DNA of 64,000 nt. It comes from Bacteroides cellulosilyticus (GTDB taxonomy: Bacteria > Bacteroidota > Bacteroidia > Bacteroidales > Bacteroidaceae). The position numbers and the translations under genes are program-made. The stretch is from NCBI RefSeq assembly GCF_020091405.1, contig NZ_CP081903.1:2418001-2482000 (forward strand), given 5' to 3'. The notes beneath the pieces are model-generated. The model saw only the letters and a list, made by a program, of their open reading frames with translations, ran no database searches and was not told the origin of the DNA. Positions 57,372-64,000 of the stretch are shown here, piece after piece; positions within the stretch are counted from its first letter, which is position 1; every line of letters starts with the position of its first letter.

Positions 57372-57998
57372 ATGAAAAGGTGGTGGTTATTAGGCATATT
57401 CGGATTATTGGTTGCTTTGCATGGGAGCGCCCAGCAAGTGATATATGCCAATTTGAAGGAACTGGTGGAAGATCGTGGCGACACACTCTCCACATTGAAG
57501 ATAGAGAAGCGCTCCAAGAATCAGATTTTACTGATGGGGGGTGCTGACTATCGCGTCTCGGTAGATGACAATCCCGGTCTCTGCCGATATTTGAAATCCC
57601 GTTGTTATGCGGTGAGGGCTGACTCGGCGTTATACGTCAACTGTAAGAAAGTGCGTTATAAACGTTTCCGTTTCGGCGGTTGGTATGCCCCTGCCACTTG
57701 GATACAGGGGAAAATTTATTTCTATGCACAGCCTGTAGGTTCTGTGGCGGCAAGTACCACACAGCCTGCCGACGCTACGAAGCTGGGTGGAGATGTCGGT
57801 ACGGCCATTGCCGCTTCGGGGCTGGTCAATGCGCGGGTTTATTATGAACTGAATCCGGAAACGGGTAAAGTAGAATTCGTAGGAAAAGACAAAATGCTAC
57901 AGCTACTGAAAAATGAGCCGGAACTTCTGAACGCCTTCTTACAGGAAAGCAGTGAAAGTGCGGAAGTTACAGGTAAATACTTACTACGCTTAAAATGA
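57372..57998 (+). CDS. Exported protein of unknown function
   Basis: 208 residues. A signal peptide covers 1-20 (WWLLGIFGLLVALHGSAQ). The mature part starts QVIYANLKELVEDRGDTLST and has a beta-rich centre with YVNCKKVRYKRFRFGGWYAP and a Gly/Ala-rich segment (ATKLGGDVGTAIAASGLVNA) that may touch a membrane. It ends SAEVTGKYLLRLK. It resembles small conserved Bacteroides exported proteins known only as DUFs; I cannot name the family with certainty. It stands alone between the MutS-like gene and the hut operon, with a hairpin after it. Confidence 0.72.
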   Translation: MKRWWLLGIFGLLVALHGSAQQVIYANLKELVEDRGDTLSTLKIEKRSKNQILLMGGADYRVSVDDNPGLCRYLKSRCYAVRADSALYVNCKKVRYKRFRFGGWYAPATWIQGKIYFYAQPVGSVAASTTQPADATKLGGDVGTAIAASGLVNARVYYELNPETGKVEFVGKDKMLQLLKNEPELLNAFLQESSESAEVTGKYLLRLK

Positions 57999-58011
57999 CT
58001 AAATGATAAAT

Positions 58012-58044
58012 AAATCCCGGTATCACTTGTTGATATCGGGATTT
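58012..58044 (+). terminator. Hairpin terminator after the 57372 gene
   Basis: AAATCCCGGTATCA (58012-58025) pairs with TGATATCGGGATTT (58031-58044) with one G-T pair and a 5-nt loop. A short T-rich ATTTCT follows. It separates this gene from the hut operon. Confidence 0.75.
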
Positions 58045-58111
58045 ATTTCTATATTGCGGCATCTTACGGAAGTAAACTGATGACATTTTGTAACCTTTCA
58101 TCCTGCATGTT

Positions 58112-60088
58112 ATGGAAATAACCTTAAGTAACACATTGCCCCCTTATCCCACTTTCGTAGAGGGTATCCGGAGGGCTCCCGACCGTGGCTTCACACTTTC
58201 GCCCGCACAAACTGCCACGGCGTTAAAGAACGCATTGCGCTATATCCCCAAAGAATTACACGAGACCCTCGCTCCGGAGTTTATGGAAGAACTTCGTACC
58301 CGCGGGCGTATCTATGGCTACCGATATCGTCCGCAAGGTGACCTCAAAGCGAAACCTATTGATGCCTACAAAGGAAATTGCATTGAAGGTAAGGCTTTCC
58401 AAGTGATGATTGACAATAATCTCTGCTTCGACATTGCCCTCTATCCTTATGAACTCGTCACTTACGGTGAAACGGGACAGGTCTGTCAAAACTGGATGCA
58501 GTATCGTCTCATTAAACAATATCTTGAAGTGCTGACTCAAGATCAGACACTCGTTATTGAAAGTGGCCATCCGCTGGGATTATTTCGTTCTAAGCCCGAT
58601 GCACCACGCGTGATTATTACGAATGCCATGATGGTAGGTCTTTACGACAATCAGAAGGATTGGCACGTAGCCATGCAAATGGGAGTTGCCAACTACGGTC
58701 AGATGACTGCCGGAGGCTGGATGTACATTGGTCCTCAAGGTATTGTGCATGGCACCTTTAATACTCTGCTGAATGCCGGACGTATGAAGCTCGGTATTCC
58801 TCAGAACGGTGATTTGTGCGGACACTTGTTTATATCTTCCGGTTTGGGTGGCATGAGCGGTGCCCAGCCTAAGGCCGCAGAGATGTCGGGTGCGGCTTCC
58901 ATTATAGCCGAGGTGGATATGTCACGCATTGAAACCCGGCATCGCCAAGGTTGGGTGGGGTACATCACGGACTCTATTCCCGAAGCATTCTCGCTGGCGC
59001 ATGAGGCGATGGACGGCAAGAAACCGATATCCATTGCTTATCATGGGAATATCGTTGACCTGCTGGAATATGCTGTAAACCAAAATATACATATAGACCT
59101 GCTTTCTGACCAGACTTCCTGCCATGCCGTTTACGAAGGCGGATACTGTCCGGTGGGAATTACTTTCGCCGAACGTACAAGTCTGTTGCACGAAGACCCG
59201 CAGAAATTCTGTGGACTGGTGAATGAATCGTTGGCACGCCATTTCCGGGCTATAAAAGCCCTTGTAGACCAGGGGACCTATTTCTTCGATTATGGAAACT
59301 CCTTTATGAAAGCTGTTTATGATACTGGAGTTCGTGAGATTGCCAAAGAAGAAGATGATAAGAATGGATTTATATTCCCCAGTTATGTAGAAGATATTAT
59401 GGGGCCGGAACTTTTTGATTACGGTTACGGACCTTTCCGCTGGGTATGTCTCAGTGGTAAACATGAAGATTTGATAAAGACCGATCATGCGGCGATGGAA
59501 TGTATTGATCCGAATCGTCGCGGTCAGGATCTGGATAACTACAATTGGATACGCGACGCGGAAAAGAATAATCTTGTGGTAGGTACACAGGCGCGTATTC
59601 TTTATCAGGATGCGGCAGGACGTATGAAGATAGCGTTGAAGTTCAACGAAATGGTACGCAATGGTGAAGTAGGGCCTATTATGTTGGGACGCGATCATCA
59701 CGATGTGAGCGGTACGGACTCTCCTTTCCGCGAAACTTCTAATATAAAAGATGGAAGCAATGTCATGGCGGATATGGCCGTGCAATGCTTTGCCGGAAAC
59801 TGTGCCCGGGGAATGAGCCTTGTAGCACTGCACAATGGTGGTGGCGTGGGTATTGGAAAAGCCATAAATGGCGGCTTCGGTATGGTATGCGATGGTAGCG
59901 AGCGGGTGGATGAAATACTTCGTTCAGCTATGTTGTGGGACGTGATGGGCGGTGTGGCCCGGCGTTCATGGGCACGCAATGAACATGCTATGGAGACGAG
60001 TGAAGAGTTTAACCGGACACATGCCGATGGTTATCATATCACGATGCCCTATGTGGCTGATGACGAATTAGTAAATAAATACATATAA
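58112..60088 (+). CDS. hutU: Urocanate hydratase (urocanase)
   Basis: 658 residues, the longer urocanase form (E. coli-type enzymes are about 550). The start has TFVEGIRRAPDRGFTLSPAQ, and the centre has GGWMYIGPQGIVHGT and SSGLGGMSGAQPKAAEMSGA, the Gly-rich region that binds the tight NAD+ cofactor. GRDHHDVSGTDSPFRETSNI near the end is highly conserved. It converts urocanate to imidazolonepropionate. It is the first gene of the histidine-degradation set. Confidence 0.96.
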   Translation: MEITLSNTLPPYPTFVEGIRRAPDRGFTLSPAQTATALKNALRYIPKELHETLAPEFMEELRTRGRIYGYRYRPQGDLKAKPIDAYKGNCIEGKAFQVMIDNNLCFDIALYPYELVTYGETGQVCQNWMQYRLIKQYLEVLTQDQTLVIESGHPLGLFRSKPDAPRVIITNAMMVGLYDNQKDWHVAMQMGVANYGQMTAGGWMYIGPQGIVHGTFNTLLNAGRMKLGIPQNGDLCGHLFISSGLGGMSGAQPKAAEMSGAASIIAEVDMSRIETRHRQGWVGYITDSIPEAFSLAHEAMDGKKPISIAYHGNIVDLLEYAVNQNIHIDLLSDQTSCHAVYEGGYCPVGITFAERTSLLHEDPQKFCGLVNESLARHFRAIKALVDQGTYFFDYGNSFMKAVYDTGVREIAKEEDDKNGFIFPSYVEDIMGPELFDYGYGPFRWVCLSGKHEDLIKTDHAAMECIDPNRRGQDLDNYNWIRDAEKNNLVVGTQARILYQDAAGRMKIALKFNEMVRNGEVGPIMLGRDHHDVSGTDSPFRETSNIKDGSNVMADMAVQCFAGNCARGMSLVALHNGGGVGIGKAINGGFGMVCDGSERVDEILRSAMLWDVMGGVARRSWARNEHAMETSEEFNRTHADGYHITMPYVADDELVNKYI

Positions 60089-60103
60089 TAAATGAAGAAT
60101 TAT

Positions 60104-60172
60104 GAATTAAGAATGAAGAATTAAGCTGCACTATGCGAGTTGCACCGCAAGGTAATTCTTCATTCTTAATTC
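60104..60172. repeat. 20-bp inverted repeat between hutU and ftcD
   Basis: GAATTAAGAATGAAGAATTA (60104-60123) is exactly repeated in reverse complement at 60153-60172, with a 29-base GC-richer centre. Partial extra matches extend the arms outward to about 60091 and 60187. The arms are built from GAAGAATTA-like units. It may be a MITE-like or REP-like intergenic element or a transcript-stabilising hairpin. Confidence 0.75.
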
Positions 60173-60195
60173 TTCATCCTTAATTAAAAAAGATC

Positions 60196-61095
60196 ATGAA
60201 TAAAATCATCGAATGTGTCCCCAACTTCAGCGAGGGACGTGACTTGCAGAAAATAGATCAAATCATATCCCCTTTCCGTGGTAAACAAGGTGTAAAACTC
60301 CTGGATTACAGTAACGACGAAGACCACAACCGTCTGGTAGTAACTGTGGTAGGAGAACCGGAACCCCTTCGTGATGCCGTTCTCGAAGCTATCGGTATTG
60401 CTGTAAAACTTATCGATCTTAACCACCATACCGGGCAACATCCCCGTATGGGTGCCGTAGATGTAGTTCCTTTCATCCCCATCAAAAATGTGACGATGGA
60501 AGAAGCTATCGCCCTTTCCAAAGAAATAGGTGCAGAGGTAGGCAAACGCTATAATCTTCCTGTCTTTCTCTATGAGAAATCCGCATCCGCTCCGCATCGC
60601 GAAAATCTTGCTGCCGTGCGTAAAGGTGAATTCGAAGGTATGGCAGAAAAGATAAAGTTACCCGAATGGCAGCCCGACTTTGGTCCTGCCGAACGCCATG
60701 CCACTGCCGGAACCGTTGCTATCGGTGCCCGTATGCCGTTGGTAGCCTACAATATCAACCTGAATACACCTAATCTAGATATCGCACATGATATTGCCAA
60801 GAAGATTCGTTTCATTGGCGGTGGCCTGCGTTATTGCAAAGCAATGGGAGTAGAGTTGAAAGACCGGGGCATTACTCAGGTTTCCATTAATATGACAGAC
60901 TATACCCGTACCGCCCTTTACCGTGCTTTTGAACTGACTCGTGTAGAAGCACGTCGTTATGGAGTCAGCATCGTGGGGAGTGAGATTATCGGCCTTGTTC
61001 CGATGGAGGCGCTCATTGATACAGCTTCTTATTATCTTGGTTTAGAGAATTTCTCTATGCAACAAGTGCTTGAGGCGCGGATTATGGAAGAATAA
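60196..61095 (+). CDS. ftcD: Glutamate formimidoyltransferase
   Basis: 299 residues, matching only the formiminotransferase half of the animal FTCD protein. It starts NKIIECVPNFSEGRDLQKID, with GQHPRMGAVDVVPFIP in the folate-binding N-domain. It transfers the formimino group of N-formimino-L-glutamate to tetrahydrofolate, releasing glutamate. The matching cyclodeaminase is a separate gene two places downstream (62424). Confidence 0.96.
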   Translation: MNKIIECVPNFSEGRDLQKIDQIISPFRGKQGVKLLDYSNDEDHNRLVVTVVGEPEPLRDAVLEAIGIAVKLIDLNHHTGQHPRMGAVDVVPFIPIKNVTMEEAIALSKEIGAEVGKRYNLPVFLYEKSASAPHRENLAAVRKGEFEGMAEKIKLPEWQPDFGPAERHATAGTVAIGARMPLVAYNINLNTPNLDIAHDIAKKIRFIGGGLRYCKAMGVELKDRGITQVSINMTDYTRTALYRAFELTRVEARRYGVSIVGSEIIGLVPMEALIDTASYYLGLENFSMQQVLEARIMEE

Positions 61096-61149
61096 TAGAA
61101 TGATAAAAGAACGCAAATTACGCAAATTACACAAATAAAGTTTTTAAAT

Positions 61150-62403
61150 ATGACCGAGAACCTGATAATTTTCAATGCCCGCGTTGTAACACCCATCGGC
61201 TTTTCCGCCCGTTGTGGCAAAGAGATGGGTGAACTATGCATCATTGATAATGCTACAATAGAAGTAACTGACGGTATCATTTCCTATGTCGGCCCTTCCC
61301 GGGGCGAGATGCGTGACGGATATTATCAACGCTACTGGCACTACAATGCCCGTGGCAAATGCCTGTTACCCGGCTTCGTCGATTCGCATACCCACTTTGT
61401 ATTTGGTGGCGAACGTGCCGAAGAATTTTCCTGGAGGCTGAAAGGAGAAAGCTATATGTCTATCATGGAGCGTGGTGGTGGCATTGTAAGCACTGTGAAA
61501 GCCACCCGCGAATGTAGTTTCATTCAACTCCGCTCCAAAGCCGAAGGTTTTTTGAAGCAAATGAGTAATATGGGTGTTACTACCGTAGAAGGTAAGAGCG
61601 GCTACGGACTGGATAAGGAAACGGAGCTTCTGCAACTCAAAGTCATGCGTAGCCTGAATAATGACGAGCATAAGCGGGTAGATATTGTATCCACTTTTCT
61701 GGGTGCGCATGCCGTACCCGAGGAATATAAGGGACGTACGGACGAATACCTTGATTTCATTATCAGTGATGTCCTGCCTTGCGTTGCCAAGAACGAACTG
61801 GCTGAGTTTTGTGATGTATTCTGTGAACAAGGCGTTTTCTCCGTCGAGCAATCCCGCCGTTTGTTGCAAGCCGCCAAGGAATATGGTCTGGGCTTGAAAC
61901 TCCATGCCGATGAAATCGTTCCGCTGGGTGGTGCCGAACTTGCTGCCGGGCTTTCGGCTGTTTCTGCAGATCATCTGTTGCATGCATCCGATACAGGTAT
62001 CCGCGCTATGCGGGATGCCGGAACCGTTGCAACTTTACTCCCTCTTACAGCTTTTGCCCTGAAAGAACCTTATGCACGCGGTCGTGAAATGATTGATTCC
62101 GGTTGTGCCGTAGCCCTTGCCACAGATCTCAATCCGGGCAGTTGTTTCTCCGGTTCCATTCCGTTGACTTTTGCTCTGGCATGCATCTATATGCATCTTA
62201 CTATTGAAGAGGCTATCACCGCCCTCACCTTGAACGGGGCTGCTGCCTTGAACCGGGCGGACAGTATCGGTAGCATCGAAGTAGGCAAGAAGGGAGATTT
62301 TGTAGTGCTGAATTCCGATAATTACCATTTCCTGCCTTATTATGTCGGTATGAATTGTGTAAATACTACCATCAAAGAAGGAGTGATTTATCCTGTATTG
62401 TAA
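61150..62403 (+). CDS. hutI: Imidazolonepropionase
   Basis: 417 residues of the amidohydrolase superfamily. Metal-binding VDSHTHFVFGGERAEEF is near residue 78. KLHADEIVPLGGAELA and ATDLNPGSCFSGSIPLTF carry further active-site residues. It hydrolyses 4-imidazolone-5-propionate to N-formimino-L-glutamate. It starts 54 bp after ftcD, in the same direction. Confidence 0.96.
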   Translation: MTENLIIFNARVVTPIGFSARCGKEMGELCIIDNATIEVTDGIISYVGPSRGEMRDGYYQRYWHYNARGKCLLPGFVDSHTHFVFGGERAEEFSWRLKGESYMSIMERGGGIVSTVKATRECSFIQLRSKAEGFLKQMSNMGVTTVEGKSGYGLDKETELLQLKVMRSLNNDEHKRVDIVSTFLGAHAVPEEYKGRTDEYLDFIISDVLPCVAKNELAEFCDVFCEQGVFSVEQSRRLLQAAKEYGLGLKLHADEIVPLGGAELAAGLSAVSADHLLHASDTGIRAMRDAGTVATLLPLTAFALKEPYARGREMIDSGCAVALATDLNPGSCFSGSIPLTFALACIYMHLTIEEAITALTLNGAAALNRADSIGSIEVGKKGDFVVLNSDNYHFLPYYVGMNCVNTTIKEGVIYPVL

Positions 62404-62423
62404 AACCTTTAAAGAAAAATACC

Positions 62424-63053
62424 ATGTTAGTTGATTTAACAGTAAAAGAATTTCTGAATAAAGTGGCGGGCAGTGATCCCGTCCCCGGTGGCGGAAGTAT
62501 TGCTGCCCTGAACGGTGCCGTAGCTTCGGCACTTGCCGCTATGGTTGCTAACCTCACCATCGGCAAGAAGAATTACGAAGAACACGAGGAACTTATGAAC
62601 CATATTGCTTCTCTCGCACTGAGAGAGAAAGACGTATTCATAGCTGATATAGATCGTGACTCGGAAGCCTATGATGCCGTATTTGCCTGCTTCAAAATGC
62701 CCAAGGCTACCGATGAAGAAAAAGCTGCCCGCAGCGCTGCCATTCAGGAAGCTACTAAGTATGCCGCTTTAGTCCCCATGCAAGTAGCTCGTAATGCCTA
62801 CGAGATGATGTCGGTAATTGCCGACGTTGCCCGTTTGGGAAACCGTAATGCAGTGACTGATGCTTGTGTGGCCATGATGTCCGCCCGTACAGCTGTATTG
62901 GGTGCCTTGCTGAACGTTCGCATCAATCTGGGTTCCATCAAAGACAAAACCTTTGCAGATGAACTCCAAAGAGAAGCCGATGTGCTGGAACGCTTGGCTT
63001 GTGACCGTGAAAAAGAAGTATTGGATGTTGTTAACCAAGAATTACGAGTATGA
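62424..63053 (+). CDS. fchA: Formimidotetrahydrofolate cyclodeaminase family protein
   Basis: 209 residues from ATG 62424 (LVDLTVKEFLNKVAGSDPVP). An upstream in-frame start overlaps hutI and was rejected. SDPVPGGGSIAALNGAVASA is the conserved folate-binding start of the FTCD_C (cyclodeaminase) family. The protein is all alpha-helical. It would turn 5-formimino-THF into 5,10-methenyl-THF and ammonia, completing the FtcD route. The TGA stop overlaps the hutH ATG as ATGA. Confidence 0.92.
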   Translation: MLVDLTVKEFLNKVAGSDPVPGGGSIAALNGAVASALAAMVANLTIGKKNYEEHEELMNHIASLALREKDVFIADIDRDSEAYDAVFACFKMPKATDEEKAARSAAIQEATKYAALVPMQVARNAYEMMSVIADVARLGNRNAVTDACVAMMSARTAVLGALLNVRINLGSIKDKTFADELQREADVLERLACDREKEVLDVVNQELRV

Positions 63054-64000
63054 AAAACGTCTATCATATAGGGTCCGGTGAACTCACATTCGACATCATC
63101 GAACGAATTATCAACGAGAATCTGAAACTGGAACTGGCTCCCGAAGCCAAAGAACGGATACAGAAATGCCGCGACTACCTCGATCATAAGATAGCCGAGT
63201 CCGAAGAACCTTTGTACGGTATCACCACAGGCTTCGGTTCCCTGTGTAGCAAAAATATATCCCCCGATGAACTGGGCACCTTGCAGGAAAACCTGATAAA
63301 GAGTCATGCTTGCAGCGTCGGTGAAGAAATACGTCCCGTCATCGTCAAACTAATGATGTTGCTGAAAGCACATGCCCTTTCTCTGGGACATAGCGGTGTG
63401 CAAGTCATTACCGTACAGCGTATCCTCGATTTCTTCAACAATGATGTGATGCCCATTGTCTACGACCGCGGTTCGCTCGGTGCATCCGGTGATCTGGCTC
63501 CTCTTGCCAATCTCTTCCTGCCGCTTATCGGTGTGGGCGATGTTTATTATAAAGGTAAGAAGCGCGAAGCTATTAATGTCCTCGATGAGTTCGGTTGGGA
63601 ACCGGTGAAACTTATGAGTAAAGAAGGCCTTGCCCTGCTCAACGGTACGCAGTTTATGAGTGCCAATGGTGTGTTTGCCATTCTGAAAGCCTTCCGTCTC
63701 TCCAAGAAAGCCGACCTTATTGCCGCTCTTTCACTCGAAGCTTTTGATGGGCGTATCGATCCTTTTATGGATTGTATCCAGCAAATTCGTCCGCACCGGG
63801 GGCAAATTGAGACAGGCGATAATTTCCGTAAACTCCTGGAAGGCAGTGAAATCATAGCTCAATACAAAGCCCATGTACAAGATCCGTACTCTTTCCGTTG
63901 TATCCCTCAGGTGCATGGTGCAACGAAAGATGCTATTCGTTATGTTTCTTCTGTACTGCTGACTGAAATCAATTCCGTAACAGACAATCCAACCATCTTT
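63050..64000 (+). CDS. hutH: Histidine ammonia-lyase, 3' truncated by the window
   Basis: 317 codons are present from ATG 63050 (KNVYHIGSGELTFDIIERII), with no stop before the window end; the family is about 500 residues, so roughly 180 are missing. The self-forming MIO cofactor triad Ala145-Ser146-Gly147 is in DRGSLGASGDLAPLANLF. YGITTGFGSL, with the catalytic tyrosine, is near residue 54. It removes ammonia from histidine to give urocanate, the first step of the pathway. The ATGA overlap with fchA shows translational coupling. Confidence 0.96.
   Translation, partial: MKNVYHIGSGELTFDIIERIINENLKLELAPEAKERIQKCRDYLDHKIAESEEPLYGITTGFGSLCSKNISPDELGTLQENLIKSHACSVGEEIRPVIVKLMMLLKAHALSLGHSGVQVITVQRILDFFNNDVMPIVYDRGSLGASGDLAPLANLFLPLIGVGDVYYKGKKREAINVLDEFGWEPVKLMSKEGLALLNGTQFMSANGVFAILKAFRLSKKADLIAALSLEAFDGRIDPFMDCIQQIRPHRGQIETGDNFRKLLEGSEIIAQYKAHVQDPYSFRCIPQVHGATKDAIRYVSSVLLTEINSVTDNPTIF

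Noticed and set aside
57131..57517. 128-codon - strand frame in the gap before the 57372 gene
   Set aside because: It overlaps the signal peptide of the + strand gene, has no promoter and an unlikely composition.
58922..59833. 303-codon - strand frame in hutU
   Set aside because: Antisense to urocanase, which is conserved throughout this stretch.

Overview
The window looks like a chromosomal segment of a gut Bacteroides or a close Bacteroidales relative. The evidence is the near-universal Bacteroidota promoter element TAnnTTTG (with TTTG about 19-21 bp upstream at several genes), the rarity of Shine-Dalgarno sequences, a GldKLMN cluster, a PgpH-type HD hydrolase, zinc-free L36, and family-typical sequences for all ribosomal proteins. 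The species cannot be fixed from the sequence alone. No CRISPR array, insertion sequence, prophage or antibiotic-resistance gene is visible. The first gene (porP-like) and the last (hutH) are cut by the window edges.

Layout. (1) 1-5373: type IX secretion / gliding motor core, porP(partial)-gldK-gldL-gldM-gldN, all on +. (2) 5450-8564: a small outer-membrane barrel protein, then a terminator that overlaps the priA promoter, then priA. (3) 8568-11685, - strand: a coupled module of a small two-helix membrane protein, an ECF sigma factor and a TonB-receptor-like outer-membrane barrel. (4) 11819-20376: housekeeping genes on both strands: a low-molecular-weight tyrosine phosphatase, an unknown membrane protein with a PgpH-like HD hydrolase, gltX-waaA, and a gamma carbonic anhydrase-like protein with aminopeptidase P.

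(5) 20687-53877: about 33 kb of translation and transcription machinery, nearly all on +. rpsU-xer-hpf comes first; then tRNA-Thr, tRNA-Tyr, tRNA-Thr, tuf, tRNA-Trp, secE, nusG, rplK, rplA, rplJ, rplL, rpoB and rpoC. A DUF3467 gene separates these from rpsL-rpsG-fusA, which leads into the fused S10-spc-alpha cluster from rpsJ through secY, map, infA, rpmJ and rpoA to rplQ. Hairpins subdivide this block after tuf, rplL, rpoB, rpoC and fusA, and a U-tract terminator closes it after rplQ.

(6) 54047-57998: a short secreted protein and a membrane protein of unknown function, a membrane-anchored MutS-family ATPase on -, and an exported unknown protein. (7) 58112-64000: a histidine-degradation operon, hutU-ftcD-hutI-fchA-hutH(partial), giving glutamate and one-carbon units through formimino-tetrahydrofolate. 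A 20-bp inverted repeat lies between hutU and ftcD.

Most of the window is conserved housekeeping sequence. The points most worth a second look are the Shine-Dalgarno-bearing hpf downstream of rpsU, the anti-sigma-less ECF module, the T9SS core in a Bacteroides-like genome, the membrane MutS protein, and the series of intergenic hairpins in the ribosomal and RNA polymerase operons.
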